A stretch of DNA of 64,000 bases from Chryseobacterium sp. CH25. GTDB taxonomy: Bacteria; Bacteroidota; Bacteroidia; Flavobacteriales; Weeksellaceae. A program made the position numbers and the translations under genes. Positions 9,318-18,828 of this stretch are shown here, piece after piece. The stretch's first letter is position 1. Each line of letters starts with the position of its first letter. Under the pieces are notes generated by a model. The model searched no databases. It saw only the letters and a program-made list of their open reading frames with translations, and was not told the origin of the DNA. The DNA lies in NCBI RefSeq assembly GCF_004119455.1, contig NZ_NRQT01000001.1:186001-250000 (forward strand), given 5' to 3'.

Positions 9318-9344
9318 AAATCCGCCATTTTAACAAGCGGATTT
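9318..9344 (-). terminator. hairpin between hydrolase and acetyltransferase genes
   Basis: 8-bp perfect stem (AAATCCGC 9318-9325 and GCGGATTT 9337-9344) with an 11-nt loop. On the minus strand a T-rich tract follows. Probably a terminator or attenuator after the hydrolase gene. Confidence 0.6.
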
Positions 9345-9362
9345 AGCTATTGCAATGTTCAA

Positions 9363-10418
9363 TTATTTCAAATTTGTTCTGAAGAAATGATCCAGTTTTT
9401 CAAAAGGAATCACATCCACTTTGTCATATAAATCTACGTGAACAGCGTTCGGAATAATCATCAATTCTTTCGGCTCCGCAGCCATTTTGTAAATATCTTC
9501 GCTCATATATTTGGAGTGTGCATTTTCTCCGGCAATCAGAAGCATTGGTCTTGGAGAAATTTCCTTAATATAACTCAACATTACCGAGTTGGCAAAAGAC
9601 ATCGAATTCGTTTTCGTCCAGCCTTTATTGGAATTTAAAGAACGTTTGTGATACCCTCTCGGCGTTTTGTAATAATCAAAATAATCCTTTACAAACTGAG
9701 GTTCATCACCGTTTAATTTTTCAGGTAAATGGGTTGTCGGATATTCAGGCTTTCCGTTTTCAGCATCCACCCAACGTTGCAGACTCATTGTTTCAAAAGC
9801 TTTCGTACGTTCTTTGGGAGTCATTTTATCATAATATCCTTTGGCGCTCACTCTGGAAATATCATAAGCACTTGTTGTCGCTACTGCTTTCACTCGTTTG
9901 TCGGCAATGGTCGCATTCAACGCAAAAGTTGCAAAGCCACAGATTCCGATGATTCCGATTTTGTTGCGGTCTACATTGTGTTGAAGTCCTAAGAAATCAA
10001 CTGCCGCACTGAAATCTTCCGTATTGATGTCTGGGGAAGCAATATCTCTCGGCTCACCTCCACTTTCTCCGGTATAAGAAGGATCAAAAGCGATAACAGC
10101 AAAACCCTTTTCCGCCATTTGATTGGCATATAAACCTGAAGACTGTTCTTTTACCGCACCAAACGGTCCGCTGATTGCCAAGGCTGCCAGTCTTTCGTTA
10201 CCTGCATTTTTTGGAATGTATAAATCTCCGGAAAGCGTTATTCCGTAACGGTTTTTGAAGGTAACTGCTTTTCGGGTTACTTTATCACTGAGCTGAAAAG
10301 TATAATGTTCATTTTGTTCGGTTGCAATCATTGTTCTTTGATTTGATTTTTTATTCTGTGCAAATGCCTGCCCAATGAAAAGAAAGGACAAAGCCATCAC
10401 TGTTATTGCTATTTTCAT
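9363..10418 (-). CDS. exported alpha/beta hydrolase (dienelactone-hydrolase/YcjY-like)
   Basis: 351 aa. A signal peptide (A-I-T-V-M-A-L-S-F-L-F-I-G-Q-A-F-A-Q) predicts periplasmic location. The alpha/beta hydrolase core follows: G-D-L-Y-I-P-K strand, nucleophile-elbow position I-G-I-C-G-F-A (Cys in place of the usual Ser, as in dienelactone hydrolases), acid loop near A-G-E-N-A-H-S, and a C-terminal His in N-A-V-H-V-D-L-Y-D. Substrate unknown. A -7 box (10449-10456) lies just upstream. The AraC gene upstream on the same strand is a likely regulator. Confidence 0.82.
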   Translation of the reverse strand: MKIAITVMALSFLFIGQAFAQNKKSNQRTMIATEQNEHYTFQLSDKVTRKAVTFKNRYGITLSGDLYIPKNAGNERLAALAISGPFGAVKEQSSGLYANQMAEKGFAVIAFDPSYTGESGGEPRDIASPDINTEDFSAAVDFLGLQHNVDRNKIGIIGICGFATFALNATIADKRVKAVATTSAYDISRVSAKGYYDKMTPKERTKAFETMSLQRWVDAENGKPEYPTTHLPEKLNGDEPQFVKDYFDYYKTPRGYHKRSLNSNKGWTKTNSMSFANSVMLSYIKEISPRPMLLIAGENAHSKYMSEDIYKMAAEPKELMIIPNAVHVDLYDKVDVIPFEKLDHFFRTNLK

Positions 10419-10448
10419 ATCTGAATTTTGTATTAAAAATTACTGATA

Positions 10449-10456
10449 CAAAATTA
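10449..10456 (-). promoter_or_regulatory. -7 promoter box of the hydrolase gene
   Basis: TAATTTTG on the minus strand matches the Bacteroidetes TAnnTTTG element, about 30 nt before the hydrolase start codon. No clear -33 TTG at the normal distance, so it may need an activator such as the neighbouring AraC protein. Confidence 0.5.
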
Positions 10457-10508
10457 GAAACAGCGGAGTGCTAACAGTTAATGATAATCAAACCAAAAAT
10501 TAAGAAAT

Positions 10509-11387
10509 TCAAACCTCGATCAAACGAAATGCTTTTGGATTGGTTCCTGTTTGCTTTTTAAAGAAATTATTAAAATATGTAGGATAATCGAATCCAAGTG
10601 CGAAAGCAATTTCTGAGATATTCCAGTCAGTGTGTTGCAGCAATGCTTTTGCTTCTGTGAGAATACGTTCTGTGATATGAGCCGTTGTAGATTTTCCGGT
10701 AACCTCTTTTACGGCACGATTGAGATAATTGACGTGAACATTCAGGTTTTTCGCAAAATCCTGAGCTGATTTCAGTTGCAGAGATTGATCTGTAGTTTCA
10801 ATGGGAAATTGTCTTTCTAACAGTTCTAGAAAAACTGATGATAGCCTTGATGCCGCATTCTTATTTTGGTCGAAATCCTCTGCAGGTTCCAGCTTTAAAG
10901 ATTCGTGAATGATAAGACTGATGTAGTTGCGTATCAGCTCATCCTTATAAATATAATCGCTTTCCTGTTCTGCAATTATCTTTTGAAAAACAGTATTAAG
11001 AAACTGTCTTTGCTCTTCAGTAATTTTCAGAACAGGAGTCCCACCGATTTTAAAGAAAGATGACTGCTGTAAACTTTCAGAGCGTTCAGAATTCTTGAAA
11101 AATTCCTCGGAAAAAAGAATGGTATATCCTTTATAAGTTGTTGAAATGGTTTCCCAGGAATATGGAATATGCGGGTTTCCGAAAAAAAGTACCGTTCCTT
11201 CCTGTTCGAAACTTTTATCAGAATAATGAATCTTACTTTTCCCGGTTGTAAGGCAGATTTTATAGAATTCTTTCCTGCTATAGATACGGGTTTCGTTTCC
11301 ATCCCGCTCAATCTGAAACGCACGGAAACCTTTTAGTTTTAACTCAGTATTGAATTCTGAAACAACTCTTTTTACCTTTTCTTTCAT
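10509..11387 (-). CDS. AraC family transcriptional regulator
   Basis: 292 aa. The N-terminal about 180 residues form a sensor/dimerisation domain (F-F-G-N-P-H-I-P-Y-S-W-E cupin-like segment). The C-terminal about 100 residues hold the two AraC helix-turn-helix units (S-A-Q-D-F-A-K-N-L-N-V-H-V-N-Y-L-N and N-I-S-E-I-A-F-A-L-G-F-D-Y-P-T-Y-F). It sits 90 nt upstream of the hydrolase gene in the same direction and probably controls it. A TAACTTTG box at 11392-11399 lies immediately before the ATG at 11387, so its transcript would have almost no leader. Confidence 0.9.
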   Translation of the reverse strand: MKEKVKRVVSEFNTELKLKGFRAFQIERDGNETRIYSRKEFYKICLTTGKSKIHYSDKSFEQEGTVLFFGNPHIPYSWETISTTYKGYTILFSEEFFKNSERSESLQQSSFFKIGGTPVLKITEEQRQFLNTVFQKIIAEQESDYIYKDELIRNYISLIIHESLKLEPAEDFDQNKNAASRLSSVFLELLERQFPIETTDQSLQLKSAQDFAKNLNVHVNYLNRAVKEVTGKSTTAHITERILTEAKALLQHTDWNISEIAFALGFDYPTYFNNFFKKQTGTNPKAFRLIEV

Positions 11388-11601
11388 TTTTCAAAGTTAA
11401 GAAAATCAAACTATAAATATAAATACTAAAATGTACTTTGCTATAGCTTAATTATTCCTAACACTTAAAAAAATCATCCATATCTACTAATGAGATGTAA
11501 TATTTATTAGAGTTTATTTAACCATTGTCATACACCCCATTAAAACAAAGGGTGCCATTTTTATCTATAACAAAATTAATTCATCCTTTATTAAAAAAAG
11601 A

Positions 11602-11645
11602 ATTCGGGAAAAACATACTTTTTTAAAATATCTCTTTTCCCGAAT
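11602..11645 (-). terminator. strong terminator of the DUF4142 gene
   Basis: 11-bp perfect stem (ATTCGGGAAAA 11602-11612; TTTTCCCGAAT 11635-11645). On the minus strand it is followed by TC and seven Ts. It lies 34 nt past the stop of the DUF4142 gene: a classic Rho-independent terminator. Confidence 0.8.
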
Positions 11646-11678
11646 ACAACTAGAATATGATAATAATTTATAAGGATA

Positions 11679-12289
11679 TTATTTTACTATACCTTTTGCT
11701 TTTTCAGATTCTTTCAAATGGTGCTCTAAAGTAGGAATTGTTTTCTCAGCAAATGACTTCAATGCAGAGTTAGCCCCTTCTGAAGCTTCCTTTTTAAATT
11801 CTTTTATATCTTCCTTATGATCACTCACCATAAAATCTGCGTACATTTTATCGAACTCTGCCCCTTTTTTTAACTTCAGCTCATCATATTTTTTTGCTTT
11901 TCAGCATCTAAATCTGTAGGCAGTGTAAGTCCTATTTCTGAAGCCCATTTCATAAGTTCTTTATTAGCATTGGTATGATCAGTAACCATCATTGTCCCTA
12001 AAGCTTTTACAGCGGTATTTCCGCCATTATCGATGGCAAGTTTGCCCATCATCACTTCCATAGTACCTCCTCTCGCTGCATTCTCTGCAAATTTCCGATC
12101 TTGATCACTGACTAATTTCTGAACATCTTTTGTATTAGACATCGCGATAGAATCAGTAACTGTCATTTGAGAGTCTGTAGGCACTGCTACTACCGTAGTG
12201 TCTGTAGATTGACGCTCAATTATTTTTTCCTTTTTTGTGCAGGCCATGACAGCAAAGACTGACAAAAGGGTTAACATTAAATTTTTCAT
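11679..12289 (-). pseudogene. DUF4142 lipoprotein, frameshifted in a homopolymer
   Basis: The N-terminus has a lipoprotein signal (M-K-N-L-M-L-T-L-L-S-V-F-A-V-M-A-C). The body is DUF4142: F-A-E-N-A-A-R-G-G-T-M-E-V-M-M-G-K-L-A then V-K-A-L-G-T-M-M-V-T-D-H-T-N-A-N-K-E-L. The frame ends early after a run of seven T (11889-11895, plus strand). One more base restores Y-D-E-L-K-L-K-K-G and the usual D-F-M-V-S-D-H-K-E-D-I tail ending at 11679, about 203 aa in all. DUF4142 proteins are ferritin-like helical periplasmic proteins of uncertain role. Start chosen at the lipoprotein signal (12289). Probably co-transcribed with the small membrane protein upstream, whose promoter carries the Crp/Fnr-type palindrome. 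Confidence 0.8.
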
Positions 12290-12326
12290 ATAATTACATT
12301 TTAAGTGATTTTGAATCCTTGTTAAT

Positions 12327-12554
<228 letters not shown>

Positions 12555-12563
12555 TCATCTACC

Positions 12564-12608
12564 CAAAGGTATCTCTTTAAAAATGTTTTATTTATGATTC
12601 AGGTCATA
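12564..12608 (-). promoter_or_regulatory. Crp/Fnr-type operator plus -7 box (site A)
   Basis: Palindrome TATGATTCAGGTCATA (12593-12608) lies 21 nt upstream of TACCTTTG (12564-12571, minus strand), which fits the TAnnTTTG -7 element. The operator centre falls near -41 and there is no -33 TTG, the geometry of a class II activator. It faces the small membrane protein and DUF4142 genes. Three more copies are listed below with the same spacing. Confidence 0.7.
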
Positions 12609-12675
12609 AACAGAATTCTATTCTTTAATTAGCTTTACACAACCATCATCCATATTTATTTCCAGCATTATTTAT

Positions 12676-12690
12676 CCCCTCTTAGAGGGG
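12676..12690. terminator. short GC-rich hairpin downstream of NDH-2
   Basis: Perfect CCCCTC-TTA-GAGGGG hairpin with TTTTT following on the plus strand. It lies 25 nt past the NDH-2 stop codon (12715) and probably ends that minus-strand transcript or shields the stress promoter at 12564. Confidence 0.6.
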
Positions 12691-12714
12691 TTTTTAGTAT
12701 CATACAGAGTACAA

Positions 12715-13991
12715 TCATTTACTATTGCTCTGCCAATTATTTTTTTTGGGTCGAAGGATTAGTCTTATTGAAGGATTATTTGTAATAAATAATCTTAACC
12801 AATCCAGCGCTAAACGGAGTTTATTTCGAAAACCTACCAAAGGAATAATATGAATAAACAGCCAGGTCAGCCAAGCTGTAACTCCTTTAAATGAAAACCC
12901 TGGAAGATCTACTACTGCATTGAATTTAGAAATAATGGCCATTGTTCCTTTATCTTTATATATAAATGGAGATAGGATTTTCTCATCTTCAATTCTTTTA
13001 AAATTCTTCCCTAAATTTTTACCTTGCTGAATAGCAACCTGTGCTAATTGAGGATGGCCTTTGGGGTATTTTTCTTCCGTTGTCTGCAAGCATATATCTC
13101 CCAAAGCATAAATATGATCTGTTTCTTTAACTCTATTGTATTCATCTACTAAAATCCTTCTCCCTTTTCCTATACTTTCCTGAGGTAACCCTTTTACTTC
13201 CCGGCCAATGACTCCTGATGTCCATATTAATGTTTCTGTTTCAATAGATTTTCCATCTGCCAGTATGACTTTTGAATTTATATAATCTTTCACTGCAACA
13301 TTTAAAATAATTTTAACCCCAAGCTTATCTAATTTATCATAAGCTGCTTCCTGAGCCATCTTACTCATGGGAGAAAGTAAAGAAGGAAGGGCGTCGATAA
13401 GATAAATATGAGAAAAACTCCGATTAATTTCGGGATACTCTTTCTCTGCTATATATTGTCCCATTTCAGCAATCATTCCCGCCAATTCTACTCCTGTGGG
13501 ACCACCTCCTGCAATCACGATATTCTGTAACTTCGGGAAGTCTTTCACGTTCTTATTTCTTGCTGCTTCTTCCATGGTCAAAAGCATATAATTTCTTACA
13601 TAAATTGCTTCATCAATAGTTTTCATAGGCAGGGCGCATTTCTGGACATTTTCCATTCCAAAGAAGTTAGATTCTGTTCCCATTGCTAAAACGAGCTCGT
13701 CATATTGAAGCTCTCCATTCTCCGTTTCTATCGTTTTGGTTTCAGTAATCACCCTTACTAAACTCCCCATGTAAAACCGTACGTTTCTATAGTTTGAAAA
13801 TAACTTTCTGAACGGATAACTAATATTAGACGCTTCAATAAAAGAAGTGGCAACCTGGTAGATAAGCGGCGGAAAAAATGGTAATTGTTCTTATCTACCA
13901 ATGTTATTATAAATCTGTTATCATTTACCAAAGATTTTATAAGATTAATCCCTGCGAATCCTCCACCTACAATGACAATATGTTTTTTCAT
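12715..13991 (-). pseudogene. type II NADH dehydrogenase (NDH-2), frameshifted in a homopolymer
   Basis: Starts M-K-K-H-I-V-I-V-G-G-G-F-A-G-I-N-L (FAD-binding GxGxxG). The frame breaks after N-N-Y-H-F at a run of six A (13873-13878, plus strand). One extra base restores P-P-L-I-Y-Q-V-A-T-S-F-I-E, the family's next motif, and joins the downstream 351-aa frame. A second dinucleotide-binding motif follows (I-V-I-A-G-G-G-P-T-G-V-E-L), then I-Y-A-L-G-D-I-C, and a C-terminal hydrophobic amphipathic region for membrane association. About 425 aa restored, normal for NDH-2, which passes electrons from NADH to quinone without pumping protons. It lies 54 nt downstream of ligD. Confidence 0.85.
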
Positions 13992-14045
13992 ACCTGATCG
14001 ATGTTAAAGTTAAAATACTCTCACCTTCTAAACCTTGAATTATCA

Positions 14046-16584
14046 CTATACATTTCCTAATCCATTGATAGCCTTTAAAAGATCTATTCCTTTTCCTAAA
14101 ACTGATTTGAAGAGATCTCCCTTTTCCTGTAAACGTTCTGCCATGTTGTGGATTGTAAAATCGGTTGGGTGAAGGCCCTTTTTTACTTCATTCCATTCTA
14201 ATGGTGCGGAAACAGGGGCTCCGGGCTTTGGTCGTACGCTGTATACACTTGCCAAGGTCTGCGCTCGTCTGTTCTGTAAATAATCCAGATAAATTTTGTT
14301 TTTATCTCTTTTTTGAAGGCTTCTTTCCAGTGTCGTAAGCTCCGGAAGTTCCTGATGAACCAGCTGCATAAGCACATGTCCAAAATCTTTCACCTGATCA
14401 TAGGTATACTTCGCTCCCATAGGAATATATACATGTATACCAGAGCTTCCTGAGGTTTTCGGATAGCCGGTAATACCTGCCTTATCCAGAACTTCTTTAA
14501 CAGCTAATGCAGTTTCTATCACCTCTTCAAATGTATTTTTTTCAGAAGGATCAAGGTCAAGTACCAAATAATCTGGAAAATCGGCCTTTGGTATACGGCT
14601 TGTCCAGACATTCAGTTCAATACAGCCTAGATTATTCAGATAGGCCAACGTTTCTTTATCATTACAAATGATATAATTGATGTATTTATCGTTACTTTCA
14701 GAAAATATTTTTTGCAGAGCCACCCAGTCCGGTGTATGTTCGTCTGCATCTTTCTGATAGAAGCTAAGCCCTTCGATCCCATTCGGAAAACGGTTGAGTG
14801 ATTGGGGACGGTTTTTCAGATGGGGCAAAATAAATCTGGAAACACTCTGATAATAGTCTATAATGTCTCCTTTTGTAATTCCGTCCGCTGGAAAATATAT
14901 TTTATTCTGATTGGTAAGGGCAACCTGCTGTTTTCCGATTTTCTTGACTTTATCTGGTGCTTTTTTTGTCGTTGCTTTAGCTTTCATTTCAGGCTGTTTT
15001 TGAGGTGAATCCATATCAAATTTTACATCTGTATTATCAATATCTTCTCTTAGTCTAAAAAAAACCGGATGCCGGTAGATATGATCTTTCGTAAGTTCTG
15101 TATATTTTATCTCAGCTATTAATTCAGGTTTCAACCATGTTGCTTTGGAATTGGTTTTAGGGGTGATTTTAAATGCCGATTGTTTCACCACGAGAGGTTG
15201 TAATTTCTGGTAAATCTCTTTAAGGCTTCGTTCTGTAAATCCTGTTCCTGTATGTCCGCAAAATATGAGTTCCCCATTCAGGTATTTTCCTAAAATAAGT
15301 GATCCGAAGTGTTTTCTTGAGCCTTTTGGAGCAGTAAAACCACAGATCAGTGCTTCGTCACTTTTATGAATTTTTATTTTCAGCCATTCGGAGCTTCTGA
15401 TGTTTTCTTTGTATTCACTGTCAGCTTTTTTAGCGATAATCCCTTCCAGTCCCATATTTTCGGCGGCCTGGAAGAAATCCTTTCCGTTTTGAAGAACATG
15501 GTCGTGATACTTGATAACATCATCTTCAATCAGAGCATCTTTAAGCAGTTCTTTTCGCTGTAGGTAAGAAAGATTTTCTGTGGAATGTCCGTTCAGCCAT
15601 AACAAATCGAATACCTGATAGATGAGAACCAGGTCTGTATTTTGTTCTGCTATTCTCTGAAGCCATTGGAAATTAGGTTTTCCTTTATCATCATATGCAA
15701 CGATTTCACCATCCAGAACCATTTCGTGACTTTGAATTTTGAGTGCATCTGCAACTTTTTTAAATGATTTTGAAAAATCCAGTCCGTTTCTGGAATATAG
15801 CCGGATTTCACCATTTCTGATATCGGCTATTGCTCTATATCCATCCCATTTTATTTCAAAAGCCCAATCTTTGTCGTCAAAAGGTTTTTCGCTTATTTTA
15901 CAGAGCATGGGCTTTATAAAATCGGGAAGTTTTCTCTCTCCTGAAAGTGCCGGCGTATAATTTTTGTAATGTTTTAAGCTTTCGGCGGTGTCATTTTTTT
16001 TTACTGCTTTTCTCCTGGAGATAAGCTGTTACTTTAGAATTTTTTGAAGTATGTTCTTCAGCATCATAATCTTCTGCAACAGCATAGCGGTCTTTATGTT
16101 TGATAAGAAGCCATGCATTTTCCTCTGTTGAATTTTTAATTTTCACCAAAGCAAACTCGCCTTTCAGTTTTTTACCGTGCAAAATAAACTTAAGAGATTG
16201 TTTGTGCAGTTCCGAACGCATCACCAAATCATCACTTTTTCCGTCTATTTTTTCCAAAGGTTCATAGGTTCCCTCATCCCAGATTTCCACTTCACCGGCA
16301 CCATAATTTCCTTTGGGAATGCTTCCTTCGAATGTGCGATATTCATAAGGATGATCTTCCACCATCATTGCCAGTCTTTTATCTGAAGGATTAAGGGAAG
16401 GGCCTTTCGGAACGGCCCAGCTTTTAAGAACTCCTTCCATTTCCAGTCGAAAATCATAATGCAAACGTGTTGCTGCGTGACGCTGAATCACAAATCTCAG
16501 TTTTGCTTTACTTTCTTTTTCTTTGCCTTCCGGTTCGGAAGTTGCCTTAAAATCTCTCTTTTTATGATATTCTTCTAATGGCAT
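14046..16584 (-). pseudogene. LigD, multifunctional NHEJ DNA ligase, frameshifted in a homopolymer
   Basis: Domain order as in Pseudomonas LigD. First comes the 3'-phosphoesterase domain (F-V-I-Q-R-H-A-A-T-R-L-H-Y-D-F-R-L and W-A-V-P-K-G-P-S). The ATP-dependent ligase domain follows with adenylation lysine motif E-I-K-W-D-G-Y-R-A. Last is the primase-polymerase domain (D-L-D-P-S and T-S-G-S-S-G-I-H-V-Y-I-P-M). The frame breaks in a run of nine T (15994-16002, plus strand). Eight or eleven would restore a linker reading T-A-E-S-L-K-H-Y-K-N-Y-T-P-A-L-S-G and give about 845 aa, the normal length. It works with Ku in non-homologous end joining, here encoded 48 nt upstream. Confidence 0.9.
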
Positions 16585-16632
16585 CTTACAAAAATTTAAA
16601 GTTGAACGAAAAATTATTATCTGATTAAAGTC

Positions 16633-17411
16633 TTATCCTGCTTTTCTTTTTCCGGATTCCAGGCTGGCTTTCAGCATTGCCATAAGGTCAGTTGCTTTTC
16701 CCGCAGGCTGTTTTGTTTCTTTAACTTTCTTTATTTTACCTTTTGCTTTCTGTTTTATAATTTTCAGAAGGTCTTCATTGTATGTATCCCTGTACTTCGA
16801 AGGGTCGAAAGTTTCTGCTAAAGATTTAATTAATGTTTCCGCCATTTTAAGTTCTTCAGCTTTCGGTGCTTTTCCTGATGGAATTTTCAGGTCTTCATAC
16901 ACTCTCATTTCTTCCGGATACCGCATTCTGTTGACCATAAGAATTTCATCCTGATAAGGACGAATCATGCAAAGAATTTCACTATCTCTTAAAATAAAGG
17001 AACCTATACCTGCCATTTTTGTTTTCATTAAGGCTTTCAGTAATAATTTATAGGCAGCTTCTCCATTTTTTTGAGGTTCTAAAAAATAAGGGGTTTCAAA
17101 AAGAGCAGGATCCACTTCTTCTTCTTTTACAAACTGTAAAATGCTGAGAATTTTTGATTTTTCAGGGCTTACCGCCTGAAAATCTTCATCTTCCAATACA
17201 ATATATTTATCTTCTATTTTATACCCTTTTACTATATTTTCCCAGGCTACTTCTTTGTGGGTATTTTCATTTACCCTTTGTATTTGATATTGCTGAGATC
17301 TTTTTTATCCAGCATATCCAGATCTAATGTACTCGATTCACTGGCCGAGTACAGCTTGATTGGTATATTTACCAATCCAAAACCTATTGCTCCATTCCAG
17401 ATCGCTCTCAT
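16633..17411 (-). pseudogene. Ku homologue (NHEJ end-binding), frameshifted
   Basis: The first exonic part (17411 to about 17275) reads [20 protein letters not shown], the standard bacterial Ku start. A TAA then interrupts after K-Y-K-G. Adding one A to AAAGG (plus-strand TTT at 17277-17279) restores [12 protein letters not shown] and joins the 187-aa frame beginning M-E-D-E-D-F. Restored length is about 259 aa, with the lysine-rich Ku C-terminus (K-Q-K-A-K-G-K-I-K-K-V). Ku binds broken DNA ends and recruits LigD, which is encoded directly downstream. Confidence 0.88.
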
Positions 17412-17517
17412 ATTTTTAATTTTTAGCTGTTAGAGTACAAAACCTTTTCCAAATTGATGTCAATAGTATTTATTGGGATATTTTTATAAATTATTTAACA
17501 TCCTTATTTTCAAATTA

Positions 17518-18141
17518 TTAAAAATCCAACAAACCAGTCACCAATGTTTTCCATTCAATTTTTGATACCCCTATCATTCCACCGGCTGCAATCAGCAGGT
17601 TTCTGGCTTTATCCAAAAACTGAGCATCCATATTAGGTGTTTCATTTCTCCCGTATATTCCTGCCTGAATAAAGTCTCTTCCTTTAAAAATCCCAAATGT
17701 AGAGGTGGCCTGATCAGAATAAAAATGTACTATATATTCAGATGTTTTGTCCTGAGGGCTTTTCGAAGGCCTGCAAGTCATCATCACAAAATCAAGACAA
17801 ATACCATGGGTCTGCTCTTCAAACAAGTCAACAATTTCAACCCAGTCGAAACCCCTGGCTTCTACGGTTCCCGGCCCCGGAATATCAATTCTTATATAAT
17901 CCCCAATTAAAGGGTATCTATTGATCATTTCACCCTTCGAATCGAAAAGTTTAAAATCTGCAAACCCTTCACCACAGTAGCTTTTCCAATTGTTGATTAA
18001 CATGAGTCTTTCTCTCAGTGTGTTGAAAACCTGATCAACATGCTCAGGGGCAACATACTTTTTCTTAGATTCTGTGTCGTGGTAACTTCCTTTCTTCTGA
18101 ATGGGAACACCGAACATTTCTTTAGGTTTCATAGGTATCAT
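17518..18141 (-). CDS. conserved hypothetical protein
   Basis: 207 aa, soluble, no signal peptide. Contains I-R-I-D-I-P-G-P-G-T-V-E-A-R-G-F-D-W-V-E-I and a methionine/cysteine-rich strand F-V-M-M-T-C-R-P-S. I do not recognise a catalytic motif. The gene follows the DUF6766 gene by 2 nt, so they share an operon. The ATG at 18141 gives MIPMKPKEMFG; a start at the second Met (18132) is equally possible. Role probably linked to the stress/NHEJ island, by context only. Confidence 0.65.
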   Translation of the reverse strand: MIPMKPKEMFGVPIQKKGSYHDTESKKKYVAPEHVDQVFNTLRERLMLINNWKSYCGEGFADFKLFDSKGEMINRYPLIGDYIRIDIPGPGTVEARGFDWVEIVDLFEEQTHGICLDFVMMTCRPSKSPQDKTSEYIVHFYSDQATSTFGIFKGRDFIQAGIYGRNETPNMDAQFLDKARNLLIAAGGMIGVSKIEWKTLVTGLLDF

Positions 18142-18143
18142 TT

Positions 18144-18797
18144 TTAATTTTCGTCATAAGGCATATCAACCGGTTTAGATTCCGGAGAACCTTTTTCTCT
18201 GAGCCATATTGATAAAATCACTATGGATGCCACAGCTAAAAATTCACTCTGCCAGTTCTGAAAAGATTCAAACCAGAACCTTGATTCTGAAATATACTGT
18301 AATGCTGTTACAACCGGTTTACTTTTTATCATCTGTTCATCATTAAAAGCTGTAAGGCTGCCATAGAAATGTAAAATAAAGCTTGCCAGAAAAAGGATTG
18401 CAAAAACAAGTGATAGGGAATGTTTATAGAGTTTCAACCATATTCCTCCTTTTTTCACAGGCCATGGTGCTTTGGAATGTGCCAAAGGCTCTCTGTCAAC
18501 CTCTTCTTTATCCTCCATAGATTTCGACTCACTGGAACCTTTTTGCCTGAGAGATACCGTTAGTAAAACATACAGCATCATCTGAAGAAATTCACTTTCC
18601 CAGTTTTCAAAAGTAGCCTGTATAAAATGTCCGCTCTGAATGTATTCATTGATTTTTAATGCTGCCTGCCCGTTTGCAATCAATTCTTTATTTTCAGTTT
18701 TCCAACCCGTAAAAAACTGCCCTGTAAGAAAGATAATCATCAGAGTAAGCAATACAATACTTAAGCTGTTGCGATAAAAGAAACTTGGGTGTGACAT
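18144..18797 (-). CDS. DUF6766 family membrane protein with internal duplication
   Basis: About 217 aa starting MSHPSFFYRNSLSIVLL. The ATG at 18797 is preferred because longer versions run back into the FAD/Rieske gene. Two homologous halves each carry a membrane helix, then the family pattern: G-H-F-I-Q-A-T-F-E-N-W-E-S-E-F-L-Q-M with R-Q-K-G-S-S-E-S-K in the first, and S-R-F-W-F-E-S-F-Q-N-W-Q-S-E-F-L with R-E-K-G-S-P-E-S-K in the second. Four helices predicted. Biochemical function unknown. It lies between the FAD/Rieske gene and a hypothetical gene. Confidence 0.8.
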   Translation of the reverse strand: MSHPSFFYRNSLSIVLLTLMIIFLTGQFFTGWKTENKELIANGQAALKINEYIQSGHFIQATFENWESEFLQMMLYVLLTVSLRQKGSSESKSMEDKEEVDREPLAHSKAPWPVKKGGIWLKLYKHSLSLVFAILFLASFILHFYGSLTAFNDEQMIKSKPVVTALQYISESRFWFESFQNWQSEFLAVASIVILSIWLREKGSPESKPVDMPYDEN

Positions 18798-18828
18798 ATT
18801 TTCGGCTTTAAAACTGACAGTTAAATAT

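Noticed and set aside
15991..16584. Stand-alone 3'-phosphoesterase gene and separate ligase-polymerase gene
   Set aside because: Both halves are in LigD order and the T9 run explains the break, so one gene is more likely.
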